Shown: in pieces, positions 25,235 through 34,886 of the stretch
How positions within the stretch are numbered: position 1 is the stretch's first letter
Layout: every line of letters begins with the position of its first letter
NCBI RefSeq assembly: GCF_003007675.1
Contig: NZ_PXNP01000053.1
Span: forward strand, 124,001 to 188,000
Length of the DNA stretch: 64,000 bases
From: Marinobacter fuscus
GTDB taxonomy: Bacteria; Pseudomonadota; Gammaproteobacteria; Pseudomonadales; Oleiphilaceae
Direction: 5' to 3'
The notes under the pieces: generated by a model
Database searches by the model: none
What the model was told of the DNA's origin: nothing
What the model saw: only the letters and a program-made list of their open reading frames with translations
Translations under genes and position numbers: made by a program

Positions 25235-25882
25235 TTGACTCAGTTTCAGTCACCGAAACCGTTTGATCCACACCCGAACAGTCTCTCTCGCAGCAAACTC
25301 CGGCGACACCTGCGTCAACAGCGTCGTTCGCTGTCATTCGAGCAACAGCAGCAGGCTGCAGAGAATCTTGCCCGGAATCTGCTGAAACATCCCGGTCTGC
25401 ACCGGGCCCGCCACATCGGCATCTATCTGGCCAACGATGGCGAAATCGACCCGGCACTCTACATTGATCTGGGGCGGCGTAAGGGCCTGCATTTTTACCT
25501 ACCGATTCTGCACCCGATCTATCCGGGCAAGCTGGTTTTCAGCCCCTATTACGAGGGGGTTGAACTGACCGCAAACCGGTTCGGCATTCCCGAACCGTCG
25601 TTCCCAAAGTCGCGACAAAGGCCCGCCTGGGCCTTGGATGCCGTGCTCTTTCCATTGGTCGGCTTTGATGATTCCGGGGGAAGGCTCGGAATGGGGGGAG
25701 GGTTTTACGACCGGACCTTTGCCTTCAGCCGGCTGCGCCCGGGGCTGTCGCCAAAATTGATCGGGCTGGCGCACCAATTACAGAAGGTCGAAAAGCTTCC
25801 CATTGAGCCCTGGGATGTGCCCTTGCATGGCGTGGTGACAGACCAGCAATGCTACCGGTTCGGACCGCGATCGGCGGTCTGA
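25235..25882 (+). CDS. fau: 5-formyltetrahydrofolate cyclo-ligase family protein
   Basis: The 215-residue enzyme uses ATP to turn 5-formyl-THF into 5,10-methenyl-THF. The motif RLGMGGGFYDRTFA is the family signature, with LPILHPIYPGKLVF before it and EKLPIEPWDVPLHGVVT after. The start is TTG at 25235 (MTQFQSP); the first residues align with the E. coli protein (MTQ...LSR...), and no ATG is available. The only ribosome-site-like bases (GGGAAG) belong to the 6S repeat. In relatives it is co-transcribed with 6S RNA; here the 1.3 kb insert parts them. Confidence 0.92.
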   Translation: MTQFQSPKPFDPHPNSLSRSKLRRHLRQQRRSLSFEQQQQAAENLARNLLKHPGLHRARHIGIYLANDGEIDPALYIDLGRRKGLHFYLPILHPIYPGKLVFSPYYEGVELTANRFGIPEPSFPKSRQRPAWALDAVLFPLVGFDDSGGRLGMGGGFYDRTFAFSRLRPGLSPKLIGLAHQLQKVEKLPIEPWDVPLHGVVTDQQCYRFGPRSAV

Positions 25883-26016
25883 ACAAAACCCACGGCAGGC
25901 GCCTGCAAACTGGCTCGCTTGTCTTCCGGTGCCTGAGCAGAGGTAAAACCGGTAATAACCAGGCCCACCGCAAAAATCAGTACGATGGCACGGATAATGT
26001 CAGGCTTGCTGCCCAT
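25852..26016 (-). CDS. small single-helix membrane protein (54 residues)
   Basis: The frame MGSKPDIIRAIVLIFAVG... ends in a basic, proline-containing tail (...VQTADRGPNR). One hydrophobic helix (about residues 8-24) is followed by a short periplasmic or cytoplasmic tail. The ATG at 26016 has a TTTAGGA ribosome site 8 bases upstream, and codon use is like that of core genes. Its 3' end overlaps the 3' end of fau by 31 bases, tail to tail. Too short for usual gene calls; function unknown. Confidence 0.65.
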   Translation of the reverse strand: MGSKPDIIRAIVLIFAVGLVITGFTSAQAPEDKRASLQAPAVGFVQTADRGPNR

Positions 26017-26225
26017 GTTGCGAATTCCTAAATTTCTCGGGACGATTTGGCTGGAAAATCAGACGGCTATTCTTGACTCCAAGAATTAGACGAAAGACTA
26101 ACACGTAACTTCAATTTTACAATTTTTGACAGGTTACCGTTGCGTAAGATTTTCACGCGGGCAGGAGTCTGACAGGAAATTCGCGCCCCGGGCGGCAGAG
26201 CACCGCCGGAGCACAACACAGAAAC

Positions 26226-27761
26226 TTACTTCGAACAGCCGTTTCCGGCCCCCAAGAACAGGCGATAGGCCTCGTTGTCGGTCATGTTGTCGTACCGAAA
26301 ACCCACCTTGTCGAGCATCTTCTCGAAATCGGCGGTTTCCTCTGGCTCCACCTGAGCGCCGAGCAGCACCCGGCTATAAGCGGCACCGTGGTTGCGATAA
26401 TGGAACAGAGAAATATTCCAGCGAGTGCCCAGGGACATCAAGAACTTCAGCAAGGCCCCCGGGCGCTCCGGAAACTCAAACTGATAGATCACCTCATTGC
26501 TCACCGAAGGCGCGTGCCCACCCACCATATGCCGGATATGCTGCTTGGCCAGGTCGCTGTCGGTGAGATCGATCACCGAATACCCGGACTCCCTCAGTTC
26601 CTGAACCAGCTCATCACGGCCATGGCCACCCGCCTGAATCTGGATACCAACAAAAATCACCGCCTCGCGCTCGTCCGCGTAGCGGTAGTTGAATTCGGTG
26701 ATGCTGCGTTTATGCAGAGCATTGATAAAGCTCTTGAACGCCCCGGGCTTCTCCGGAATGGTCACCGCCAGAATGGCCTCCCGGCGCTCCCCGATTTCGG
26801 TGCGCTCGGAAATGTACCTGAGCCGATCAAAGTTCATATTGGCACCACTGAGCACGCCCGCCAGGTTCTCGCCCTCAATCTGCTCACGCTGGATGTACTT
26901 TTTCATACCGGCCACCGACAGGGCGCCTGCCGGTTCGGCAATCGAACGGGTATCCTCGAAAACATCCTTGATCGCGGCACAGATTTCATCGGTGGAGACC
27001 GTGATCACCTCATCCACATTATCCTTGCAGATCTCCCAGGGCTCCTCGCCAATCTGACGAACCGCTACGCCGTCCGCAAAAATGCCCACTTCATCCAGCA
27101 CCACCCGTTCACCGGCCGCTAACGCGGCCTGCAGACAGTTGGAGTCCGCAGGCTCCACACCAATCACTTTGATCTCCGGGCGCAGGTACTTGATGTAGGC
27201 TGCCATACCGGCAATCAGCCCGCCGCCGCCCACCGGGATAAACACTGCGTGCAGAGGCTGGGAAAACTGCCACATCAGCTCCATGGCGACGGTGCCCTGG
27301 CCGGCAATCACATCCGGATCGTCGTAAGGCGGGATGTAGGTGTAGCCGTGTTTCTTGATCAGCTCCTGAGCGTGGGCCGCAGCTTCGTCGAAGGCATCGC
27401 CCTTCAGCACCACTTTGGCACCCCGGTCACGGACGGATTTCACTTTAATGTCCGGCGTGGTCTGAGGCATCACAATCACCGCCTTGATCCCCAGTTTTTT
27501 CGCCGACATGGCCACACCCTGAGCGTGATTACCCGCCGAGGCACAGATCACGCCTTTGGCCTTCTGCTCTTCCGACAACTGGGCCAGCCGGTTGTAGGCG
27601 CCGCGAATCTTGAAGGAAAACACCGGCTGAAGGTCTTCGCGCTTGAGCATAATATGGTTGTCAAAGCGCTTGGAGAGACTACGGGCTTCAGTCAGGGGTG
27701 TTTCGAGGGCCACGTCGTAGACGCGCGCATCGAGTATCTTCTTGATATAGCGTTGCGGCAT
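26226..27761 (-). CDS. ilvA: Threonine ammonia-lyase, biosynthetic
   Basis: The 511-residue PLP enzyme (E. coli 514) turns threonine into 2-oxobutanoate, the first step to isoleucine. The PLP lysine is in FSFKIRGAYNRLAQL, the phosphate loop is GGGGLIAGMAAYIK, and two ACT-like regulatory domains occupy the last 170 residues (FPERPGALLKFLMSL...), where isoleucine feedback acts. ATG at 27761 is the conserved start (MPQRYIKKILDARVYDVA). It is divergent from rpiA, with about 135 bases between the coding starts. Confidence 0.97.
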   Translation of the reverse strand: MPQRYIKKILDARVYDVALETPLTEARSLSKRFDNHIMLKREDLQPVFSFKIRGAYNRLAQLSEEQKAKGVICASAGNHAQGVAMSAKKLGIKAVIVMPQTTPDIKVKSVRDRGAKVVLKGDAFDEAAAHAQELIKKHGYTYIPPYDDPDVIAGQGTVAMELMWQFSQPLHAVFIPVGGGGLIAGMAAYIKYLRPEIKVIGVEPADSNCLQAALAAGERVVLDEVGIFADGVAVRQIGEEPWEICKDNVDEVITVSTDEICAAIKDVFEDTRSIAEPAGALSVAGMKKYIQREQIEGENLAGVLSGANMNFDRLRYISERTEIGERREAILAVTIPEKPGAFKSFINALHKRSITEFNYRYADEREAVIFVGIQIQAGGHGRDELVQELRESGYSVIDLTDSDLAKQHIRHMVGGHAPSVSNEVIYQFEFPERPGALLKFLMSLGTRWNISLFHYRNHGAAYSRVLLGAQVEPEETADFEKMLDKVGFRYDNMTDNEAYRLFLGAGNGCSK

Positions 27762-27852
27762 GATGGTTCCGGTTACAGGTCAATGATCGGGGAAAACCGA
27801 CAGTTTAGGAAGTTTGGCCGCGTGTCGTCTATAAGCAGACTTGCTGCAGGCG

Positions 27853-27858
27853 TATAAT
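27853..27858 (+). promoter_or_regulatory. -10 element before rpiA
   Basis: A consensus TATAAT at 27853-27858 lies 39 bases before the rpiA ATG. No good -35 sits at the usual distance, so activation or an extended contact may be needed. The same short region must hold the divergent ilvA promoter. Confidence 0.45.
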
Positions 27859-27897
27859 AGCGGGCAAATTCCCATTTTCAGAGCTGGAGCCACCGCC

Positions 27898-28578
27898 ATG
27901 ACCCAGGACGAACTCAAACAAGCCGTTGCCAAAGCCGCCGTCGACCACATTGCCCCGCACCTTGATCGCGACAGCATTGTCGGCGTGGGCACCGGCAGCA
28001 CCGCCAATTTCTTTATCGATTACCTGGCGCAACACCGCAACGACTTCGATGGCGCCGTGGCCAGCTCCGAAGCCACTGCGGAGCGACTGAAAAAGCATGG
28101 CATTACGGTTTACGACCTCAACGCGGTGAACGAAATCGAGTTCTATGTGGATGGCGCCGATGAGACCAACGAACGCTTGGAACTGATCAAGGGCGGCGGC
28201 GGCGCACTGACCCGTGAAAAAATCGTCGCGGCTGTGGCCAAAACCTTTCTCTGCATTGCCGATGGCTCGAAAAAGGTCGAGATCCTCGGCGACTTCCCGC
28301 TGCCTGTGGAAGTAATCCCCATGGCTCGCAGCCACGTTGGCCGTGAAATCGTCAAACTCGGTGGAGACCCTGTGTACCGGGACGGTTTTGTTACCGACAA
28401 CGGCAATATCATCATCGACATCCACAATATGGACATCTCTCGCCCGATCCTGGTGGAAGAAAAGCTGAACAACATCGTGGGCGTGGTCACCAACGGCCTG
28501 TTCGCGCACCGCCCCGCCGACCTGTTGTTTCTGGGAACCGCCGAGGGTGTTCAGAGCATTGCCCGCCCGGGTGTCTGA
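27898..28578 (+). CDS. rpiA: Ribose-5-phosphate isomerase A
   Basis: The 226-residue enzyme interconverts ribose 5-phosphate and ribulose 5-phosphate in the pentose phosphate pathway. Motifs: [13 protein letters not shown] (substrate loop), DGADETN (catalytic Asp region) and [12 protein letters not shown]. The ATG at 27898 (MTQDELKQ) has a GGAG site and fits the E. coli protein (219); the earlier start at 27841 would include the promoter. It is monocistronic, followed by a short GC palindrome at 28584-28600. Confidence 0.97.
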   Translation: MTQDELKQAVAKAAVDHIAPHLDRDSIVGVGTGSTANFFIDYLAQHRNDFDGAVASSEATAERLKKHGITVYDLNAVNEIEFYVDGADETNERLELIKGGGGALTREKIVAAVAKTFLCIADGSKKVEILGDFPLPVEVIPMARSHVGREIVKLGGDPVYRDGFVTDNGNIIIDIHNMDISRPILVEEKLNNIVGVVTNGLFAHRPADLLFLGTAEGVQSIARPGV

Positions 28579-28583
28579 TAACC

Positions 28584-28600
28584 CGGGCGCCTGGCGCCCG
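28584..28600. repeat. GC-rich palindrome after rpiA
   Basis: CGGGCGCC and GGCGCCCG flank one central T. The stem is strong but no T-run follows, so it may aid RNA 3' stability or act as a weak terminator. Confidence 0.35.
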
Positions 28601-28649
28601 ATCCAAAGCAGCCGACCAAGGTTTAGTTTCGATCGGGCCCAGACTTCCG

Positions 28650-28655
28650 TATAAT
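28650..28655 (+). promoter_or_regulatory. -10 element before ppa
   Basis: TATAAT at 28650-28655 sits 57 bases before the ppa ATG, with TTTCGA at 28627-28632 as a weak -35 (17-base spacer). Confidence 0.45.
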
Positions 28656-28711
28656 TGCGCTCACTTTTTCACCGCAGTCAAACGAACCCTTGGTATCAGG
28701 AAGGAACTCAC

Positions 28712-29239
28712 ATGCAATTCGACAACATCCCGGCGGGCAAGAACCCACCAGAGGACATTTACGTTGCCATCGAAATCCCGGCCAACAGCTCACCGGTAAA
28801 GTACGAACTGGATAAAGACATGGGCGCTCTGTTGGTCGATCGCTTTATGGCGACCCCGATGTTCTACCCGGCGAACTACGGGTTCATCCCCCATACCCTG
28901 GCCGACGATGGCGACCCGCTGGACGTACTGGTGGTAACCCCCTACCCGATTCAGGCAGGCTCGGTGATTCGCTGCCGCCCGGTGGGTGTTCTAAACATGG
29001 AAGACGAAGCCGGTGGTGACGCCAAGCTGGTTGCCGTGCCCCACGACAAGCTGACCACCACCTACCAAAATGTAAAGGAAATCAGCGATCTGCCAGAACT
29101 GCTGCGCAACCAGATCCAGCACTTCTTCGAGAACTACAAAACCCTCGAGCCGGGCAAGTGGGTAAAAGTTCAAGGCTGGGACAACGCTGCGGCTGCCAAG
29201 AAAGCCATCGTAGACTCTATCAAAGCCTACCAGGGCTGA
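28712..29239 (+). CDS. ppa: Inorganic pyrophosphatase
   Basis: The 175-residue family I pyrophosphatase (E. coli 176) hydrolyses pyrophosphate and so drives biosynthesis. The active-site stretches are [11 protein letters not shown] and [12 protein letters not shown], with the Asp cluster that holds magnesium; later [20 protein letters not shown] and the C-terminal helix are also typical. ATG at 28712 (MQFDNIPAG) follows AAGGAA; an earlier in-frame ATG at 28655 lies in the promoter. A strong terminator follows. Confidence 0.97.
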   Translation: MQFDNIPAGKNPPEDIYVAIEIPANSSPVKYELDKDMGALLVDRFMATPMFYPANYGFIPHTLADDGDPLDVLVVTPYPIQAGSVIRCRPVGVLNMEDEAGGDAKLVAVPHDKLTTTYQNVKEISDLPELLRNQIQHFFENYKTLEPGKWVKVQGWDNAAAAKKAIVDSIKAYQG

Positions 29240-29255
29240 TCTCATCTCGAACAGC

Positions 29256-29287
29256 AAAAAGCCGGGCAACATCGCCCGGCTTTTTTG
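29256..29287 (+). terminator. rho-independent terminator after ppa
   Basis: GCCGGGC (29261-29267) pairs with GCCCGGC (29274-29280) around a 6-base loop and is followed by TTTTTT. An A-run before the stem makes it usable from the opposite strand as well, for the convergent DUF2333 gene. Confidence 0.9.
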
Positions 29288-29319
29288 TATTCAGCTTAAC
29301 CGCACCCCCCATTCAAGAG

Positions 29320-30372
29320 TTACCCACGGGATAGTAGATCCCGCATGTCACTGATCGCGGCATTGGCCCGGGACAGATAAGCGGCCATGGTCAGGGAGTG
29401 GTTGGCCAGCACACCAAAGCCGCTGCCATTGAGAATCACCGGGCTCCACATGGACGCCTGGGTACCCTCCAGTTCGATAATAATCTGCTTCACACTGGCC
29501 ATGGCGTTTTTGTCCTGCAGCACCTTGCGGAAGTCCACTTCCACCGCCCGGAAAATGTGCAACAACGCCCAGGCACTGCCGCGGGCCTCGTAGAACACAT
29601 CATCGATCTTGGTCCAGGGAGTTTTTACATCTTCGCCCTCGGTATCTTCCGCCAGTGGATCGTCCGGATCGAGGTTCGCCACCGCGTCAGAAACCGAGGC
29701 CTTGCCCACGCTTTCACTGAGAGTGCGAGACAAACTGCCTAACCGGGTCTCGAGATCGGCCAGCCAGTTATTCAGATTATCGGCACGGGCGAAAAACTGG
29801 GCGTCGGCCTGGGCCGGATCCGACAAGCGGTTGAGGTATCGCTTCAAGGCATTGATACCACGCCGGTATTCGTTCTCCGTAGAAGGTATCGCCCAGCTGC
29901 CACTGTCGAAATGAAACTGCGGCTCGGCAATGGTCAGGTCGCGATCTTCGGCAGACTGGCTCTGGGAGCGACTGATGTCTTTACGCATGGCACGGGAGAG
30001 ATCCCGTAACTGCACCAGAGCGCCGTATTCCCAGTTCGGCATGTTATCCAGCCACAGGCCCGGCAGTAACAGATCGTTGGAAATATACCCGCCGGGCTTG
30101 TCCAGCAGGGTTTCAGCAATCCGGATCATGGTCGCGGTGGTGGCAAAGCCGGTGACCGGTTCACGGTTCATCGTGCTGGCCAGGGTGCGGGTATGATCCC
30201 TCACCGAAAAAGTGTCCGGCTCGCTGCTCCAGTAAATCCCCAGAACCATCGCCACCAGCAGATAGACCAACAGCAAGCCGAGAATGAATTTACCAATCAC
30301 ACCACTGCCACCGGTGTAATCCTGTATATCGTCCTTTTTGTCCCTGAAAAACTGCCTGATCCTGCCCGACAT
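29320..30372 (-). CDS. DUF2333 inner-membrane-anchored protein
   Basis: The 350-residue protein has one N-terminal helix (FILGLLLVYLLVAMVLGIYW) after a short basic segment, then a soluble, mostly helical domain (RDHTRTLASTM...GGYISNDLLLPGLWLDNMPNWEYGALVQLRDLSRAMR) that is the DUF2333 signature. The function of this family is not known to me. The ATG has a GGGAG site and lies 22 bases downstream of the LapD-like gene on the same strand, so the two are likely co-transcribed. Confidence 0.88.
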   Translation of the reverse strand: MSGRIRQFFRDKKDDIQDYTGGSGVIGKFILGLLLVYLLVAMVLGIYWSSEPDTFSVRDHTRTLASTMNREPVTGFATTATMIRIAETLLDKPGGYISNDLLLPGLWLDNMPNWEYGALVQLRDLSRAMRKDISRSQSQSAEDRDLTIAEPQFHFDSGSWAIPSTENEYRRGINALKRYLNRLSDPAQADAQFFARADNLNNWLADLETRLGSLSRTLSESVGKASVSDAVANLDPDDPLAEDTEGEDVKTPWTKIDDVFYEARGSAWALLHIFRAVEVDFRKVLQDKNAMASVKQIIIELEGTQASMWSPVILNGSGFGVLANHSLTMAAYLSRANAAISDMRDLLSRG

Positions 30373-30394
30373 AAGACTCCCGATCTCCTGTTAT

Positions 30395-32368
30395 TTACTG
30401 GTCTGCGGCAAATGGCCTGCCCAGATGGTATCCCATGGCGCCATCAATACCCAACTTGCAGAGTACCGAATATTCGGCGGCGGTTTCGACACCCGTTGCA
30501 TAAACCTTCACGCCCCGGCTGTGGGCGATGCCAACCACCGACTCAAGCCAGAACCGGTTTTCTTCATGACTGTCAACATCGCGAACAAAGCTGTGATCAA
30601 TGCGCACTGCACTCAGGGGTAATCGCCGCAGGTAACTGAAAGCTACGCCCCCCACACCGAAACGATCCACAACAACCGGCACATTGCGGCGGAACAACTC
30701 CCGGATCAGCCCCCCCACTTCTTTCCGGTGATGATGAATGGCAATCTCGGGGATGCCCACCCAAAGCCGTTCCACATCCCGTCCGGCACCCGCCAGCATA
30801 CCCAGCAACCGGCCACGGAACTCATCATCGGCAATAGATGCACCACTGAGTGAAATCGCCAGGCTCTCGGCTGGGTTTTCGCCAAGGTGTACCAGCACCC
30901 GCTCAACCAGCATACGATCAATATCGGGCATCATCCCCAGGCGCTCTGCCATAGGCACGAACAGCCCGGCTTTCAGAGCGCCCTCGTCCGTATTGATTCG
31001 GGAGAAAACCTGATAGTGCAGCAGGCCTTTGCCTTCCCCCTGCACCATCGGCTGTACCCAGAGCGACAAATTGTCTTCACGAATCGCTTGGCTGATGATG
31101 GTGCGCCAGACCTCAACATTATGATGATTGCCAGGCGTTTGCTCGGGCATCAGGCTACAGGAGTGCTCCTTCTGCTGCGCCTGGCGCAAGGCCTCATCCG
31201 CTGCTGCCAGCACATCCCGGATCCCCGTTCCCGGCAAAGCGACAGCAAGGCCCGCATGCACCCGGGTCTCTAGCGGCGACGCGACTTCCGCGTAGAGCCC
31301 GTGCAGCGTCTGCACCAGCTCATCCGCCCAGATTCCGACATCGGCACCGGACGCTCCCGGCACAAAGATGGCAAATTCTGCACCGGTACGGCGGCCGGCA
31401 ATTGACTCGGGGTGCCGGGTAACAAATTGCTGAATCTGGCCCGCCATTAGCCGAAGCAACTGGTCACCCTCTTCACGACTGCGTTCCGCATTGAAGCTGG
31501 CAAAGTTGGCCAGCTGGACAAGAATCAATACGCCAGCCGCGGACTTTTCTTCCGACTCCACTTCCACCTTGACCCGCTGATCAAACGCAGCCCGGCTTGC
31601 CAGGCCGGTCACCGGATCTTCATTGTTCACTTTCCGCAGGTGCTGGATCAGCTTACCCTGTCCCTCAAACAACTGACCAAGATCATCTGCCATCTGATTC
31701 ATCGCTTCAGACACCCGGTTCAGTTCCCGGGTCGACCGCGTCTGCACACGGGTACGGAAATCCCGCTGGCCAATTGCACGGGCCTGGGCTTCTACCTCCC
31801 GCAATGGTCTGAGTGCCCGGGTAAGCAACAAATACAGAATCGTCAGGCCCGCCCCGCCGGTGGCCAGCGAAGCAGCCAGCAATCCCAGTGTGATCTGCCA
31901 GAGATCGTCATAGGCACGCCCGGGGTGGCCAACAACCCTGACTTTTCCCAAACGGCTCCAACCACGAACCACTTCCGCCTCTGCTACCGGCAGCGGCAGT
32001 TCGGCCAGGGCCACAAACCACTCCGGAGCGCGGCTGGGCCGGAGTGGTTCACTGCGCACAGCAACAGGCTCGCCGTCGTGGCCCAGATACTCAACAGACA
32101 GATAATTACCGCTGTCATATACCGCGTCCACCAGCGACGCCGAAGCTACCGGGTCTGAGCCGTCAATGGCGTTGGAAAGGGAAAGCCCCGCCGCCGTTGC
32201 CCCATCCCTGGCATGGGCGGCCAGCTGGTCGGACACATAATCGCGAAAGTGCCCGTAACTGGCAGCAAGCGCGGCCAACAGGGAGATCACCAGCAGACCA
32301 CCGGAAAACAGCAGCAGAACGGTTTGCAGGCTGACTTCACCCCGCATCCGATGACCTTGAATACCCAT
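30395..32368 (-). CDS. lapD: LapD-like c-di-GMP receptor (degenerate GGDEF and EAL)
   Basis: The protein has about 657 residues. It has an N-terminal membrane helix, a periplasmic LapD/MoxY-type domain (about 30-150), a second helix, a HAMP region (RALRPLREVEAQARAIGQRDF), a GGDEF-like domain with RTGAEF in place of GGDEF and an EAL-like domain with HYQVF in place of EAL. Loss of both catalytic motifs points to a c-di-GMP sensor, as LapD is, that controls a periplasmic protease cleaving a surface adhesin. No lapG or adhesin gene is visible in the window. Start taken as ATG 32368 (MGIQGHRM); a TTG at 32398 is less likely. Confidence 0.82.
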   Translation of the reverse strand: MGIQGHRMRGEVSLQTVLLLFSGGLLVISLLAALAASYGHFRDYVSDQLAAHARDGATAAGLSLSNAIDGSDPVASASLVDAVYDSGNYLSVEYLGHDGEPVAVRSEPLRPSRAPEWFVALAELPLPVAEAEVVRGWSRLGKVRVVGHPGRAYDDLWQITLGLLAASLATGGAGLTILYLLLTRALRPLREVEAQARAIGQRDFRTRVQTRSTRELNRVSEAMNQMADDLGQLFEGQGKLIQHLRKVNNEDPVTGLASRAAFDQRVKVEVESEEKSAAGVLILVQLANFASFNAERSREEGDQLLRLMAGQIQQFVTRHPESIAGRRTGAEFAIFVPGASGADVGIWADELVQTLHGLYAEVASPLETRVHAGLAVALPGTGIRDVLAAADEALRQAQQKEHSCSLMPEQTPGNHHNVEVWRTIISQAIREDNLSLWVQPMVQGEGKGLLHYQVFSRINTDEGALKAGLFVPMAERLGMMPDIDRMLVERVLVHLGENPAESLAISLSGASIADDEFRGRLLGMLAGAGRDVERLWVGIPEIAIHHHRKEVGGLIRELFRRNVPVVVDRFGVGGVAFSYLRRLPLSAVRIDHSFVRDVDSHEENRFWLESVVGIAHSRGVKVYATGVETAAEYSVLCKLGIDGAMGYHLGRPFAADQ

Positions 32369-32539
32369 CACCTGTGACCAACACCTCAGAGTTGACAAAC
32401 ATTTACATAGTGCAACCTACGCCCACAACATTAAACACTATAGACTCTACCCAAGAAGCATGATGCCTCTGTATAACTCACTTATGGCAAACTTTCGCAT
32501 CGAGCCGGTGCGATTCTATTTCAGACAGGCGGCAGGAAC

Positions 32540-34144
32540 ATGAGCGACGACAGCCAGAAGGAAAAACTCAGGCAGCATTTTGCCCGGCGCGTCACCACAC
32601 AGGCCCGGGTGGTTCTTGACCTCGGTCAGAAACTCCGCGAACACCCGGAACAATTCCCGGCACACGCTGGCGAGCTGACAAGCGCAACCGACAAATTGGT
32701 GCGCTACGCGCGGCGCTTTGAAATGACCCGGCACACCGAAGCCGGCGAGCATTTACTGGCCCTGCTAAAGGGCAACACCGGATCTGCGGAAGACCAACTC
32801 CGGGCTCTGGAAGATGCGCTGGAAGATTTGCGGCTATCCACTCAGCGCCGAACCGATGAAGGTGCCTCGGACGCGCCGCAACAATATCGCCGGACCCCGA
32901 TTTACATTGCTCTGCCAAACGAGGAGCTGGCCACGCGGCTGATACGGCAGCTCGAATTTTTTGGCTTTCGTGCATCGGCATTCAATACGCCCGCCGAACT
33001 GATTGAAGCCTGCTCACTGAACAAGCCTGAAACCATACTGATTGATGTAACTTTCTCCGGGCAGGACAACGGCGGTATCGCCGCCATTGAACAGTTGCAG
33101 GTGCAGCACGAAACCCCCATTCCGATTATTTTTGTCAGCGAAGACGATGGCACTATTGAAACCCGGTTACGTGCATCCCGCTGCGGTGGAGAAGAGTTCT
33201 TCTATCCCGCTGTCGATCCCGGGCAATTGATTGAAAAAATTGAAACCTATACCCACAGCAATACGGTAGAACCCTACAAGGTGCTGGTACTGGATGATTC
33301 CCGGGCACAGGCCAAGTACATGGAAACCGTGCTGAAAAAAGCGGGAATGACCGCCCACATCATCACCGACCCGATGCAGATCATTAATGCGCTGGAAGAA
33401 TTCTCACCCGAGATCATCATTCTCGACATGTACATGCCCGGCTGCACCGGCATGGAGATTGCCCGGGTGATCCGCCAGCAAGACCGCTTTCACAGCGTCC
33501 CCATTATTTACTTGTCAGCCGAGGAAGACGTCAGCAAACAACTCCATGCCATGAGCCTGGGCGGCGACGACTTCCTTACCAAACCGATCGACCCCAAACA
33601 CCTGATCGCCACCCTGCACAACCGAGGCCGGCGTGCCCGTTCCTTGCTGGCACTGATGATCCGGGACAGCCTCACCGGCCTGTTTAATCACACCCACACT
33701 CTGCACCTGCTGGAGCAGGAAATTGTACGGGCACGACAGAAAGACCAGCCGATGTGCTTCGCCATGATCGACATCGACTATTTCAAAAAGGTGAACGACA
33801 CCTTCGGCCACCCCATCGGCGACCGGATTCTGCGCAGTCTGTCCATGTTCCTGAAACAGCGCCTGCGCAAAACCGACCATATTGGCCGGTATGGCGGGGA
33901 AGAGTTTGCTGTCATTTTGCCGAACACCCGCCCCGGCGATGCCCGCAACGTGCTCAACGAAATTCGCGGCCGCTTTGCAGAGCTTGCCCAGCAGGCGGGC
34001 GATCGCGAGTTTAACGTTACCTTCAGTTGCGGCATTGCTGCCTGGCAGGGCGATAGCGCACAGGCCTTGTGCGAGAGGGCCGACAGGGCACTCTATACCT
34101 CCAAGGAACAGGGCCGGAACTGCATCACTCTGGCATCCGCCTGA
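32540..34144 (+). CDS. diguanylate cyclase with two receiver domains (PleD-like)
   Basis: The 534-residue protein has an N-terminal helical region that may be Hpt-like (about 1-110). A first receiver domain follows (about 115-245, Asp in ILIDVTF), then a second (VLVLDDSRAQ, ILDMYMPG, TKPID, about 252-375), and a GGDEF domain with intact RYGGEEFAVILP (GGEEF from residue 452). An RKTD inhibitory site lies five residues before GGEEF, so product feedback by c-di-GMP is expected. It should make c-di-GMP on phosphorylation. It is divergent from the LapD-like receptor gene, suggesting local signalling. ATG has an AGGA site. Confidence 0.9.
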   Translation: MSDDSQKEKLRQHFARRVTTQARVVLDLGQKLREHPEQFPAHAGELTSATDKLVRYARRFEMTRHTEAGEHLLALLKGNTGSAEDQLRALEDALEDLRLSTQRRTDEGASDAPQQYRRTPIYIALPNEELATRLIRQLEFFGFRASAFNTPAELIEACSLNKPETILIDVTFSGQDNGGIAAIEQLQVQHETPIPIIFVSEDDGTIETRLRASRCGGEEFFYPAVDPGQLIEKIETYTHSNTVEPYKVLVLDDSRAQAKYMETVLKKAGMTAHIITDPMQIINALEEFSPEIIILDMYMPGCTGMEIARVIRQQDRFHSVPIIYLSAEEDVSKQLHAMSLGGDDFLTKPIDPKHLIATLHNRGRRARSLLALMIRDSLTGLFNHTHTLHLLEQEIVRARQKDQPMCFAMIDIDYFKKVNDTFGHPIGDRILRSLSMFLKQRLRKTDHIGRYGGEEFAVILPNTRPGDARNVLNEIRGRFAELAQQAGDREFNVTFSCGIAAWQGDSAQALCERADRALYTSKEQGRNCITLASA

Positions 34145-34419
34145 GTGTCTTCGGGCGGCCACGCTGCGGTCGCCAACACACCTCCCATGAAACCAATGTC
34201 GAATAGCCGCAGGCAGAATACTGCCTGACAATGATTCACAAGTGCCATCAACGAAATGTCATCGCACGAATGCAGGTTGGCGTGTAATCTTTCGGAAACA
34301 AACATAAACGGCTTGATTGTCAAAAAGTATTGATCCGGAAAAGACAAGCACGCACCATTGGAGGAACGTGCGCCATCTTCGGCGATCCTGTTCAATCTTC
34401 AATAAGGCAGAGCGAAACC

Positions 34420-34857
34420 GTGTCGACCATTCTTGTGCTTCATGGCCCTAACCTCAATATGCTCGGAACCCGGGAACCCGGGGTCTACGGCCACGAAACA
34501 CTGGCCGATATCGACGACCGCTTGCGCAGCAAGGCCGCAGATCAAGGCCATCATTTGCTGCACCTGCAGTCGAATGCCGAATACGAGCTGATTGAGCGGA
34601 TTCATGAAGCCAGGGCCGAAGGCGTGGATTACATCCTGTTCAATCCCGCCGCGTTCACCCACACCAGCGTTGCCCTTCGGGATGCCATGCTGGCGTCGGA
34701 GATACCCTTTATTGAAGTGCACCTCTCCAATGTTCACGCGCGCGAGGCTTTTCGTCATCACTCGTATTTTTCAGATATAGCCGAAGGTGTTATCTGCGGG
34801 CTGGGCAGCCAGGGCTATGATCTTGCCCTGGAAGCTGCCTTTCAACGAATTCAATGA
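34420..34857 (+). CDS. aroQ: 3-dehydroquinate dehydratase, type II
   Basis: The 145-residue enzyme converts 3-dehydroquinate to 3-dehydroshikimate. The type II signature is clear: [21 protein letters not shown] at the N-terminus (catalytic Tyr in VYG), [15 protein letters not shown] and [19 protein letters not shown]. The start is the GTG at 34420 (MSTILVL); upstream ATG 34330 would add a tail not found in the family. AAGG lies upstream at rather long spacing. It overlaps or closely precedes accB, and the order aroQ-accB-accC-prmA is typical of gammaproteobacteria. Confidence 0.95.
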   Translation: MSTILVLHGPNLNMLGTREPGVYGHETLADIDDRLRSKAADQGHHLLHLQSNAEYELIERIHEARAEGVDYILFNPAAFTHTSVALRDAMLASEIPFIEVHLSNVHAREAFRHHSYFSDIAEGVICGLGSQGYDLALEAAFQRIQ

Positions 34858-34886
34858 CCGAACATAAAAACGGGACTGGAACAGTT

